Shown here: in pieces, positions 1-7,097 of the stretch
Layout: every line of letters begins with the position of its first letter
How positions within the stretch are numbered: the stretch's first letter is position 1
Assembly (NCBI GenBank): GCA_000435075.1
Contig: FR890608.1
Coordinates: 1 to 9,620 of the forward strand
From: Bacteroides sp. CAG:770
Lineage (GTDB): Bacteria; Bacteroidota; Bacteroidia; Bacteroidales; UBA932
Length of the DNA: 9,620 bases
Direction: 5' to 3'
Position numbers and translations under genes: made by a program
Notes under the pieces: model-generated
What the model saw: only the letters and a program-made list of their open reading frames with translations
Told to the model about the DNA's origin: nothing
The model's database searches: none

Positions 1-24
1 AATTATTTCCGTGACTGACCACGC

Positions 25-80
25 CAATACCGCGGCGGGCCCATCTTTTAGAATACGATAAGTGACAGGCCGCGGCATTG
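25..80. repeat. Long-loop inverted repeat at the left edge
   Basis: Arms at 25-36 (CAATACCGCGGC) and 69-80 (GCCGCGGCATTG) are complementary over 12 positions with one T-G wobble, separated by a 32-nt loop. No T-tract follows, so this is not a typical intrinsic terminator. It ends 11 bp before the palindromic element at 92. It could be a structured 3' UTR of a gene to the left, a protein-binding site, or part of an older repeat. No coding region is visible in bases 1-91. Confidence 0.45.
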
Positions 81-91
81 AGATGTGCTAA

Positions 92-249
92 GTAAACTTC
101 AAAAAATAACCTGCGTCATCTTAAGGAATCTTTTCGGTCTATATCATTTTTCTCATCAGTCGTGTACGTCCAGTACACTCCTTCTTCGAAAACAGATCTA
201 TCCTCGAAAATCTTCTCTTAATCTGAGGCAACTTATTTTTTCACGTTAC
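92..249. mobile_element. 158-bp palindromic MITE-like element, copy 1
   Basis: This copy aligns without gaps to 8844-9001, with about 19 differences in 158 positions (roughly 88% identity). It begins GTAA and ends TTAC. Terminal inverted repeats at about 92-125 and 217-249 share the stretch AAAAAATAA, then TGC, TCA and TTAAG at matching positions. Inverted similarity continues inward, so the strand could fold into one long imperfect hairpin whose loop (168-172) lies at the exact centre. The flanks 89-91 and 250-252 are both TAA, consistent with a 3-bp target duplication. It has no coding capacity. Its right end overlaps where the -33 region of the kinase promoter should be. The MITE class is inferred; the repeat, palindrome and flanks are read directly. 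Confidence 0.8.
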
Positions 250-269
250 TAAATCTAAGAAATAATCAT

Positions 270-277
270 TAATTTTG
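270..277 (+). promoter_or_regulatory. Putative Bacteroidota -7 promoter box for the kinase gene
   Basis: TAATTTTG exactly matches the TAnnTTTG -7 consensus of the Bacteroidota primary sigma factor. No clear TTTG -33 box is seen; the expected place, about 245-251, is the GTTAC end of the palindromic element. Transcription would begin near 283-286, giving a leader of about 45 nt to the ATG at 329. The TTG at 275-277 lies inside this box, so it is unlikely to be the start codon. Confidence 0.5.
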
Positions 278-328
278 CTGAAGTTGACCATTCGGGAGAG
301 TTGTGGCATTCCGATTATTTACCTGATT

Positions 329-1240
329 ATGTACGAACCATCCATGTTTTTCACTGAGGAGACCGGGCCTGGATCTGATTCCGGGAGCAGCGGAAATCCT
401 GTTTTCGGAGAAGAGTCAATGCCGGAGGATGTGCGGCTGCTCGGTTCGTCTGAGGTCGGATATTCTGAGATATATCGGGCTAAGATTGATGGTAAGTTTG
501 TGGTCCTCAAGTCATTGAAACCGGAACTCAGGGGAATTCCCATGTATGAGCATCTTCTGCATAAGGAGTATGAAATCGGTTATGACCTGGACCATCCGAA
601 TATCTGTCAGATCCAGAGATTCGGAAAGTTTATCGGGCTGGGCAACTGCATTGTCATGCAATGGATTGACGGTGTGACGCTCAGGTCAATGCTTGGGCAC
701 ATGGATGCGGGGCAGGAGAGGAAAATTATCGACGGTATCTGTGATGCGCTGGAGTATATCCACAGCAAGCAGATCGTTCATCGCGACCTCAAGCCTGAAA
801 ATATTATTATCACGCATAATGGCCAGAATGTCAAGTTGATAGACTTTGGTCTTTCTGATACTGACTGGTTTGCCGTGCTGAAGATTCCTGCAGGGACAAG
901 GCGTTATGCCGCGCCGGAACTTATCGGCGGCAAGGCTGTAGATTGCAGGGCAGATATCTATTCCCTCGGCTGTATTCTGAAGGAAATGTCACCACGGTAC
1001 CGTAAAGTCGCTGAAAAATGTGCTGCCGGGTCTGCCGCAGAAAGGTATCGTGATATTCGAGAGGTTCGCAAAGCATTGAAGGTCAATGATAATGCCCGCA
1101 TCTGGAGGATTCTGGAGGGAGCGGCTCTGGTTGCTGTCTTGGCAGCTGTCGCCGTGTATCTTTTTTCTGACGGCAGCAGCAGGGTCCCCGATAAAGTTTT
1201 CCGGGAGATTACGGAAGAGATAATCGAAGCGGACAAGTAA
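329..1240 (+). CDS. Membrane-anchored Hanks-type serine/threonine protein kinase
   Basis: A eukaryote-like protein kinase of 303 residues from the ATG at 329, predicted to transfer ATP gamma-phosphate to Ser/Thr. After a Gly/Ser/Glu-rich, probably disordered N-terminus (about 1-30) come a degenerate glycine loop (LLGSSEVGYSEIYRA, 38-52), the ATP-anchoring lysine in VVLK (K61), a likely alpha-C glutamate (E80), the catalytic loop HRDLKPEN (151-158), DFG (172-174), the activation-segment end GTRRYAAPE (189-197) and DIYSLG (209-214). All catalytic residues are present, so it should be active. A single hydrophobic helix at about 264-280 is followed by a 23-residue polar tail, giving a cytoplasmic kinase with a short extracytoplasmic end. 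A TTG at 275 would add 18 residues but overlaps the promoter; ATG 344 is another option. The LRR lipoprotein gene follows after 23 bp, so cotranscription is plausible. The substrate is unknown. Confidence 0.9.
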   Translation: MYEPSMFFTEETGPGSDSGSSGNPVFGEESMPEDVRLLGSSEVGYSEIYRAKIDGKFVVLKSLKPELRGIPMYEHLLHKEYEIGYDLDHPNICQIQRFGKFIGLGNCIVMQWIDGVTLRSMLGHMDAGQERKIIDGICDALEYIHSKQIVHRDLKPENIIITHNGQNVKLIDFGLSDTDWFAVLKIPAGTRRYAAPELIGGKAVDCRADIYSLGCILKEMSPRYRKVAEKCAAGSAAERYRDIREVRKALKVNDNARIWRILEGAALVAVLAAVAVYLFSDGSSRVPDKVFREITEEIIEADK

Positions 1241-1263
1241 TTATTATAAATCAGTTATTAGCC

Positions 1264-2613
1264 ATGCCTGGAGTTTCTTTTTCTGACAATCCGATGACAT
1301 TGACAATATTCAAGTGGAAGGCTGTTTTATTCTGTGCAGTCCTTGCGCTGGCGGTGTCCTGCTCCGGAATTCCGGCTGCTGACGTTTTTGTCGCGCCTCG
1401 CATTGTGGAAACCTCCTGTATGGTTGATGAGAATGCCGTCGAGCTTACATGCATCTATTCTACCAAACTTGGGTTCAAGCAGTTCGGTTTTTCATATGGT
1501 TCGAAGGAAGGAGGAATGACGGATGTCATCAGTACTGACGTCCAGCCTCATGAATTCAAGGTACGGCTTACGGACCTCCAGTATGACTCGACTTATACTT
1601 ATTATGCCTTCATATCGAATGGCTCAAGGCGTTATTCGTCTTTCGGATCCGAGTTCACTACAGGGTCCTGTCCTGAGGAAAAGTCAATGATTGACAACTA
1701 TTTCGCAGATCAGGATTTCCTTTCGGAGGTCATGAAGGTTGCTGATGCGAATCATGACGGACATATTTCTGTCAGTGAAGCGAAGGCGTTGACGTCTTTG
1801 GAAATTTCCCGTGATGTCCTGTCGATTGATGGTCTGGAATATTTTGAAAATCTCAGGTCTTTCACCTGTCCAGGGCACTACATTCCGTCATATCTGGATT
1901 TGTCTTGCCTTAAGAATCTTGAGTGTCTCAGTGTTCCGGATTGTAATTTGACATCTCTGAAGTTGCCTGAAAAGATCAAGTATCTGGATGTCAGCAACAA
2001 TAATCTGTATTCGCTGGATGTGGGCAGATGTCCTCTTCTCGAAACTCTGGACTGCTCTGAAAATCAATATCTTGTGTTGCTTTACCTGCTGGTGGACAAT
2101 TGTATCAGGGAGATAAACTGCGACCATACCGCAATTAATATTCTGGATTTGACGGGCTTTTCTTCTCTGCAGTCTCTGGTATTCATGAATTCCACATATT
2201 CGTATCTGGACAAGGTTATATTGAAAGGATGTTCGTCACTTTCCGATTTGAAACTCAATTCCGGTAGGATGACAGAGATTGACCTTCATGACGCCACAGA
2301 CCTCGATGTTGTGGAGATTTACGGCGGCAAATATGGAAATTTGATGACATTTGATTTGTCAATGATAAAGAATGTGTCGAAGTTTGTCTTGATGGATTGT
2401 TCTGTGTCTGAACTTGATTTTTCGTCTAACTGCAAGATGGTGAAGTCTGTGACTGTTGAAAGGACAGATGTGGAGTCGCTTGATTTTACCGGCTGCCATG
2501 AACTTTCTACTATTGTGTTGAGAGATAATGAATTGCTTAAGTCTGTCAAGCTGCTGTCAGGTCATGAATATGTGCTGGAGATTCCGGAAACGGTCGAGTT
2601 GATCTACGAGTAG
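1264..2613 (+). CDS. FN3-like/EF-hand/leucine-rich-repeat lipoprotein 1
   Basis: A predicted envelope lipoprotein of 449 residues. A hydrophobic signal segment (about 20-32) ends at Cys33 (ALAVSC), a slightly relaxed lipobox. Residues about 40-134 resemble a fibronectin-III-type beta-sandwich, ending SRRYSSFGSEFTTG. A canonical EF-hand calcium loop follows at 161-172 (DANHDGHISVSE, with D161, N163, D165 and E172). From about 178 to the end are irregular leucine-rich repeats of roughly 20-24 residues (for example IKYLDVSNNNLYSLDV). Function is unknown; LRR lipoproteins usually bind proteins or glycans. The gene starts 23 bp after the kinase, and its paralogue lies directly downstream. The alternative ATG at 1294 gives a more conventional signal peptide (MTLTIFKWK), but upstream residues MP..F.DN are shared with the paralogue. 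No acidic surface-export signal directly follows the cysteine, so surface exposure is uncertain. Confidence 0.85.
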   Translation: MPGVSFSDNPMTLTIFKWKAVLFCAVLALAVSCSGIPAADVFVAPRIVETSCMVDENAVELTCIYSTKLGFKQFGFSYGSKEGGMTDVISTDVQPHEFKVRLTDLQYDSTYTYYAFISNGSRRYSSFGSEFTTGSCPEEKSMIDNYFADQDFLSEVMKVADANHDGHISVSEAKALTSLEISRDVLSIDGLEYFENLRSFTCPGHYIPSYLDLSCLKNLECLSVPDCNLTSLKLPEKIKYLDVSNNNLYSLDVGRCPLLETLDCSENQYLVLLYLLVDNCIREINCDHTAINILDLTGFSSLQSLVFMNSTYSYLDKVILKGCSSLSDLKLNSGRMTEIDLHDATDLDVVEIYGGKYGNLMTFDLSMIKNVSKFVLMDCSVSELDFSSNCKMVKSVTVERTDVESLDFTGCHELSTIVLRDNELLKSVKLLSGHEYVLEIPETVELIYE

Positions 2614-2653
2614 TATGCGGCCTGTTTTGTGTAGTCAGAGCGCATATGTGATA

Positions 2654-2683
2654 TTGATAAATTCTGGTTTTTTTGTACATTTG
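2654..2683 (+). promoter_or_regulatory. Putative Bacteroidota promoter for the second LRR lipoprotein
   Basis: TACATTTG at 2676-2683 is an exact TAnnTTTG -7 box. TTG at 2654-2656 lies 19 bp upstream, at the normal spacing for the -33 TTTG/TTG element. Initiation near 2689-2691 would give a short leader to the ATG at 2703, or about 55 nt to the ATG at 2745. It would allow the second lipoprotein to be transcribed independently of the kinase and first lipoprotein. It also argues against the upstream in-frame TTG at 2673. Confidence 0.6.
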
Positions 2684-2702
2684 CAAGAATCGGTTTTGGA
2701 AT

Positions 2703-4049
2703 ATGCCCAAAGCTGGATTTCCTGATAACTTAGAAACATTGAAAATGAATATTCGAAAGCATTTTATATATTTTATCGCAATCTTTGCATTGGCCGCATC
2801 ATGTACCGGAATCCCGGGCGCCGAAAGTTTTGTCGCACCGCAGATTGTGGAGACTTTGAGCAAAGTAAAAGGAGATACAGTCGAACTTACATGTGTATAT
2901 TCTTCCAAGGTCGGCTACAGCCAGTATGGCTTTTCTTATGGTGCCAAGAATGACGACATAAAGGATGTGTTATGTGATGATGTGCAGCCCAATGCGTTCA
3001 AGGTCGAGATTACTGGCCTTCCGTACAATACGACTTTCACTTACTCGGCATTCATTTCGAATGGCTCCAGACGCTACAAGTCTTTCGAGGCGGAGTTCTC
3101 TACTGGACCTGATCCTGCTGATACGGTGATTATCGATGATTTCTTCGAGGACAAGGCGCTTCTTTCCTATGTCCTGAATCAGGCCGACAAGAATGATGAC
3201 GGATGTCTTTCCGTAGGTGAGGCAAGGTCTGTGAAATCTTTGTGTTTAGATTATGACGTCGAGTCTTTAGCAGGGCTGGAGTACCTTGAGAATCTTACCA
3301 CTCTTTCTTGTATTTCCTGCGATATCCCTACAGATCTGGATTTGTCTTTCCTGACCAGGCTGGAGAATCTCGAGGTTACTTGGTGCAATTTGAAATCTGT
3401 CAAACTGCCTGTCAGTCTCAAGTACTTGGATGTCAGCCATAATAAATTGAAATCTCTCGATCTGACTTCGTTCCCGTCTCTTGAGACAGTGATATGCAGT
3501 CAGAATACGTACTTGAATTCACTTTTGACATTGAAAGGCATAAAGAGACTTGAGTGTACCGATACGGCCTTGAAGACATTGGATTTGACCGGCTATTCTT
3601 CTCTGGAGGCTCTTGTCTTCGCGTCTTCTTCAAATGGTGTTCTTCAGGATATCATTTTGAATGGTTGTACTTCCCTTACTGAACTGAAGATTGAGACCGG
3701 CAGGATGAAAACGGTCGACCTTTCCGACAGCCCTAATCTTAAGAAGGTGGCCGTTTATTCCGGCATTTATTATGATTTGGCCTCGTTTGATCTTTCTATG
3801 GTCAAGAATGTGCAGGATTTCACCTTGCAGGATTGCCCGGAGACCAATCTGGATTTTTCGTCAAACTGCAAGAAACTCAAGTCCGTGACTGTTGACCGTA
3901 CAGGCGTAACGGAACTGGATTTCACTAGTTGTCCAGATCTTTTTTCCATCACTTTGAGAGAGAATTCTTCTCTTAAGTCCGTCAAACTGATTGCCGGACA
4001 CGACTATGAGGTGCAGGTTTATCCGAAAGTGGAAGTTACCTACGAGTAG
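2703..4049 (+). CDS. FN3-like/EF-hand/leucine-rich-repeat lipoprotein 2 (paralogue)
   Basis: A 448-residue paralogue of the preceding gene with the same architecture. It has a signal segment with FALAASC (lipid-modified Cys34), an FN3-like domain (about 41-135, sharing AFISNGSRRY with copy 1), a complete EF-hand loop at 162-173 (DKNDDGCLSVGE) and leucine-rich repeats from about 178 to the C-terminus (for example LKYLDVSHNKLKSLDL). The two proteins look more than half identical by eye in the FN3-like block, and also share C-terminal motifs (SSNCK, KSVTV, LKSVKL). A recent-to-moderate tandem duplication is the simplest explanation. The ATG at 2745 (MNIRKHF) gives a textbook lipoprotein signal peptide and is a strong alternative start; 2703 is preferred because the preceding residues are conserved with copy 1. 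It probably has its own promoter. The ligand is unknown. Confidence 0.85.
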   Translation: MPKAGFPDNLETLKMNIRKHFIYFIAIFALAASCTGIPGAESFVAPQIVETLSKVKGDTVELTCVYSSKVGYSQYGFSYGAKNDDIKDVLCDDVQPNAFKVEITGLPYNTTFTYSAFISNGSRRYKSFEAEFSTGPDPADTVIIDDFFEDKALLSYVLNQADKNDDGCLSVGEARSVKSLCLDYDVESLAGLEYLENLTTLSCISCDIPTDLDLSFLTRLENLEVTWCNLKSVKLPVSLKYLDVSHNKLKSLDLTSFPSLETVICSQNTYLNSLLTLKGIKRLECTDTALKTLDLTGYSSLEALVFASSSNGVLQDIILNGCTSLTELKIETGRMKTVDLSDSPNLKKVAVYSGIYYDLASFDLSMVKNVQDFTLQDCPETNLDFSSNCKKLKSVTVDRTGVTELDFTSCPDLFSITLRENSSLKSVKLIAGHDYEVQVYPKVEVTYE

Positions 4050-4084
4050 GAATCTGTGAGTGATTTCAAAACGGCTTCCAAGAG

Positions 4085-4116
4085 GGGAGTCGGGTGCTGA
4101 CTTCTAGATTTTCTTT
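4085..4116 (+). terminator. Weak candidate terminator between convergent genes
   Basis: GGAGTC (4086-4091), a 7-nt loop and GACTTC (4099-4104) form a 6-bp stem with one G-T pair, extendable by a further wobble. They are followed by TAGATTTTCTTT. It lies 36 bp after the second lipoprotein gene and overlaps the stop codon of the opposing gene, as expected in a compact convergent junction. The stem is short and the T-tract interrupted, so support is limited. Confidence 0.3.
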
Positions 4117-4676
4117 ACGAGCGTGAGTCCGTCGGAGGCACCTGCCACATAGGGTGCCGTCTCCTTGCCGTTGCGCTGAATCTTGGAAATGAAGAGCGGA
4201 TAGGTTTCGACGAAGGCCTCTACGGAGAACTTGTCATTTGGCTTTAGCTGGGAATTCTCGGAACTGAGGACGACAAACTGTTCATTACCAAGATATTCCA
4301 GAGTGACGACCCTGTCCGGCTTCCAGCCAATCATGATTTTCTGGCCCTTCTCGATAGCCTTCGATGAAATGACAGTGCCGGAAAAGAACGTCGACTGATT
4401 CTCATCTGAATAGTCCTGATAATCTTTGCAGAAGGCTGTGTAGTCCTCGAAACCGATAAAACGGGAGAGAATGTTTAGAGTTGCCAGCCTTGGAGTCGGA
4501 CACATTGACACATAGCCCCAGAGGCGCTTCAGAGTAGAAGCGCTCAACAAATTACCCGTTTTCTCCTCTATTTTCTGGGAAAGCAGATCGAAGTCGCTCG
4601 AAGTCTGAATCGCGCGACCATATTTACGCTCGGTGCAGCGGAGTAAGTAGTTGATTTCTGGAGAGTCAGGTGTCAT
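4104..4676 (-). CDS. Conserved hypothetical protein, possible HTH-type regulator
   Basis: A 190-residue soluble protein with no signal peptide or membrane helix; I cannot assign a function. Residues about 28-85 (SASTLKRLWGYV, then PRLATLNILSRFIGFEDYTAFC) have the spacing and helix pattern of a compact helical, possibly helix-turn-helix, domain. I believe this module recurs in uncharacterised Bacteroidota proteins, but that is from memory. Residues about 98-190 look beta-rich (EKGQKIMIGW, VTLEYLGNEQFVVLSS, then GLTLVKKI at the end). The ATG lies 13 bp after the exonuclease stop, so it is probably the last gene of the cysS-xth unit. A DNA-binding or nucleic-acid-associated role would suit this context but is inference. 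No Shine-Dalgarno is seen; an A/T-rich tract (GAAAAACTTTAA) precedes the start. Confidence 0.8.
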   Translation of the reverse strand: MTPDSPEINYLLRCTERKYGRAIQTSSDFDLLSQKIEEKTGNLLSASTLKRLWGYVSMCPTPRLATLNILSRFIGFEDYTAFCKDYQDYSDENQSTFFSGTVISSKAIEKGQKIMIGWKPDRVVTLEYLGNEQFVVLSSENSQLKPNDKFSVEAFVETYPLFISKIQRNGKETAPYVAGASDGLTLVKKI

Positions 4677-4689
4677 AGCTTAAAGTTTT

Positions 4690-5439
4690 TCATTTCAAAT
4701 CCAGCTCCACCGGGCAGTGGTCTGAGCCAAAAATCTCATTATGAATCTCAGCCCCGGATATTCTGTTTTTCATTGACTCTGAAACAATGAAGTAGTCGAT
4801 TCTCCATCCGGCATTGCGCTCGCGGGCCTTGAAGCGGTAAGACCACCACGAATACTTCACGGTATCAGGATTGAGCATGCGCCAGGAATCCACGAAACCT
4901 GCATCGAGAAGAGCATTGAACTTGCCCCTCTCCTCATCCGTAAAACCGGCATTATGCCTGTTTGAAGAAGGATTCTTTATGTCAATGTCATTGTGCGCGA
5001 CGTTGAGGTCTCCGCAGATGACAACGCCTTTCTTTTCCGCGAGCCCACTCACGTAAGAGCGGAAGTCATCCTCCCATTTCATTCTGTAAGTCAGACGCTT
5101 AAGCTCGTCCTGGGAGTTAGGGACATAAACGCAGACAAGATAAAAATCATCGAATTCCATCGTGATGACACGCCCCTCATGGTCATGCTCGTCAATGCCG
5201 ATGTCATTCGACACGGAAAGCGGCTTTACACGTGTATATATGGCAGTTCCGGAATAACCTTTCTTGTCGGCGTAATTCCAATATGATTCGTAGCCGTCGA
5301 ACTCCAGGTCCAACTGGCCTGCCTGCATTTTGGTTTCCTGCAGACAGACCACGTCGGCATCAAGAGCCTTGAAAGACTCCCCGAAGCCCTTTCCGGCACA
5401 GGCTCTAAGCCCGTTGACATTCCAGGATATGAGTTTCAT
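4690..5439 (-). CDS. xth: Exodeoxyribonuclease III / AP endonuclease
   Basis: A 249-residue member of the exonuclease III (EEP) family. It would cleave DNA 5' to abasic sites and remove 3' blocking groups in base-excision repair in the cytoplasm. Family motifs appear in order: ISWNVNGLRA (4-13, Asn7), LQETK (34-38, metal-binding Glu35), VYVPNS (104-109, Tyr105), GDLNVAHNDIDI (143-154, Asp144 and Asn146), the substrate-contacting loop WWSYRFKARERNAGWRIDYF (198-217) and SDHCPVEL (239-246, catalytic Asp240-His241). Length and residues fit a complete, active enzyme. It starts 6 bp after the cysS stop and ends 13 bp before the hypothetical gene, so cotranscription is likely. The two-residue bacterial subtype (xthA or exoA) cannot be separated by eye. 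Confidence 0.96.
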   Translation of the reverse strand: MKLISWNVNGLRACAGKGFGESFKALDADVVCLQETKMQAGQLDLEFDGYESYWNYADKKGYSGTAIYTRVKPLSVSNDIGIDEHDHEGRVITMEFDDFYLVCVYVPNSQDELKRLTYRMKWEDDFRSYVSGLAEKKGVVICGDLNVAHNDIDIKNPSSNRHNAGFTDEERGKFNALLDAGFVDSWRMLNPDTVKYSWWSYRFKARERNAGWRIDYFIVSESMKNRISGAEIHNEIFGSDHCPVELDLK

Positions 5440-5445
5440 TGTGTA

Positions 5446-7011
5446 TTATTCTAAAGTCCACTCTACACCATCTTTGGTGTCTTTCACGGCAATGCCGAGG
5501 GCTTTCAGGTGGTCACGGATACTGTCGCTTGTGGCCCAGTCTTTTGCGGCCTTGGCCTTTGCCCTTTCTTCAATGACCATATCCATGAGGCCAGCGATGG
5601 TCTTGCCTGCCTTTCCGGAGTCTCCTGACTCGTCAATGAGTCCGAGGACGCCATAGACGATGTCATCGAAAAGTCTGAGAAGAGTCTCGATGTCTCCCTT
5701 TCCGAGAGTGCCCTTCTTTTCTTTCTCAGTATTGATCAGTTTCACAGCATCGAAGATGTGTGACAGTGCGACAGAAGTGTTGAGGTCATCGCAGAGGGCT
5801 GCATAAGTGCCATCGAAAATGGCCTTGACAGCCTCGCTTTCTGCAGGGCATGTATCCGGAGCGATATCGTCCAGGAACTCACCGTATTTCATGGCATTGG
5901 CAGCATCCCCGTCGGTTCCTTTGACATTGACCTGAACTCCTGCGGCAGCGGCGATTCCGCGAAGGTCCTGAGCGGCCTGCATTACGCGGCGGTAGCCTTT
6001 CTCGGCAGCCTGGAGCGCCTCGTTCGAGAAATCGAGCGTGCTGCGGTAGTGCGCCTGGAGGATGAAGAATCTCACTGTCATAGGCGAGTAGGCCTGCTCG
6101 AGTTTGTCATGTTCCCCGGCGAAAAGCTGAGGCAGGGTGATGAAGTTGCCGAGTGACTTGCCCATCTTCTGTCCGTTGATGGTAATCATGTTGTTATGTA
6201 CCCAGTATCTTACGCCCTGAGTGCCGCGGGAGGCCTCGTTCTGGGCGATTTCGCACTCGTGGTGAGGGAACATCAGGTCCATTCCGCCTCCGTGGATGTC
6301 GAATTCATTGCCGAGGTACTTTGCTCCCATGACAGAGCATTCGAGATGCCATCCCGGGAAACCTTCGCCCCAAGGAGAAGGCCATCTCATAATGTGCTGA
6401 GGTTCAGCCTTTTTCCAAAGTGCAAAGTCGTATGGCGCACGCTTGTCGCTCTGTCCGTCCAGAGTTCTGGTTCCTTCCAGAGTGTCATCCAGAGTTCTTC
6501 CTGACAGGATTCCGTAATGGAACTTCTGGTTATATTTCGCAACATCGAAGTAGATGGAACCGTTGCTCTCATAAGCGTATCCTGCATCCAGGATTTTCTT
6601 TACGGTTTCGATCTGCTCGATGATATGTCCCGATGCACGAGGCTCTATGGATGGAGGTGCAACATTGAGCATCCTCATGGCCTCATGGTAGCGGAGGGTA
6701 TAGGTCTGTACAACTTCCATTGGCTCAAGCTGTTCCAGCCTAGCCTTCTTTGCAATCTTGTCCTCTCCTTCATCCGCATCATGCTCGAGGTGACCTACGT
6801 CTGTGATGTTGCGCACATAGCGGACCTTGTATCCGAGATGCTTGAGGAATTTGAAAAGGACGTCGTATGTCACGCCCGGTCTTGCATGTCCGAGATGGGC
6901 ATCGCCATAGACTGTCGGTCCGCAGACATACATGCCCACGTGACCCGGGTGAATCGGAACGAAGAGTTCCTTTTTGTGTGAAAGTGTATTTGTAAGAAAT
7001 AATTCGCGCAT
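5446..7011 (-). CDS. cysS: Cysteinyl-tRNA synthetase
   Basis: A class Ia aminoacyl-tRNA synthetase of 521 residues that charges tRNA-Cys with cysteine. The HIGH signature appears as HLGH (39-42) after CGPTVYGDA, and the KMSKS loop as KMGKS (282-286). Predicted zinc ligands, placed by spacing relative to the Escherichia coli enzyme, are Cys30, Cys225 (WHLEC), His250 and Glu254 (FPHHECE). The C-terminal part (about 320-521) holds the DALR-type helical region and anticodon-binding end, finishing VEWTLE. An internal segment at about 345-385, including QVNVKGTDGDAAN, looks less conserved and may be a lineage insertion. The ATG at 7011 is preferred over an in-frame TTG two codons upstream. It leads a probable cysS-xth-hypothetical unit. 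Confidence 0.97.
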   Translation of the reverse strand: MRELFLTNTLSHKKELFVPIHPGHVGMYVCGPTVYGDAHLGHARPGVTYDVLFKFLKHLGYKVRYVRNITDVGHLEHDADEGEDKIAKKARLEQLEPMEVVQTYTLRYHEAMRMLNVAPPSIEPRASGHIIEQIETVKKILDAGYAYESNGSIYFDVAKYNQKFHYGILSGRTLDDTLEGTRTLDGQSDKRAPYDFALWKKAEPQHIMRWPSPWGEGFPGWHLECSVMGAKYLGNEFDIHGGGMDLMFPHHECEIAQNEASRGTQGVRYWVHNNMITINGQKMGKSLGNFITLPQLFAGEHDKLEQAYSPMTVRFFILQAHYRSTLDFSNEALQAAEKGYRRVMQAAQDLRGIAAAAGVQVNVKGTDGDAANAMKYGEFLDDIAPDTCPAESEAVKAIFDGTYAALCDDLNTSVALSHIFDAVKLINTEKEKKGTLGKGDIETLLRLFDDIVYGVLGLIDESGDSGKAGKTIAGLMDMVIEERAKAKAAKDWATSDSIRDHLKALGIAVKDTKDGVEWTLE

Positions 7012-7035
7012 AGTCAAAGTGATTTAACAATATTG

Positions 7036-7066
7036 CTAAGTTAAATATTTTACTCTAGTTTCGCAA
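7036..7066 (-). promoter_or_regulatory. Possible promoter upstream of cysS
   Basis: On the - strand, TAACTTAG (7043 to 7036) matches TAnnTTTG except at one position. TTG (7066 to 7064) lies 20 bp upstream at the expected -33 distance. Initiation would fall about 20 nt before the cysS ATG. The surrounding A/T-rich spacer between smr and cysS is the only substantial gap in the five-gene - strand series, which favours a promoter here. Confidence 0.35.
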
Positions 7067-7097
7067 GTTTGCCCGTCCGGGCCGGCTTGGCTGGAAT

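Noticed and set aside
2614..2646. TATGCG...CGCATA inverted repeat as a terminator after the first lipoprotein gene
   Set aside because: The stem is only 6 bp with a 21-nt loop and no T-tract at the right place; it overlaps the upstream part of the next gene's promoter region.
6196..6981. Open frames on the + strand opposite cysS
   Set aside because: They lie fully antisense to an unmistakable cysteinyl-tRNA synthetase gene and show no domain-like sequence; they are composition shadows.
7071..7082. GCCCGTCCGGGC mini-palindrome as a terminator between smr and cysS
   Set aside because: It has 4-5 bp arms with a 2-4 nt loop and no run of T on the relevant strand; too small to call.
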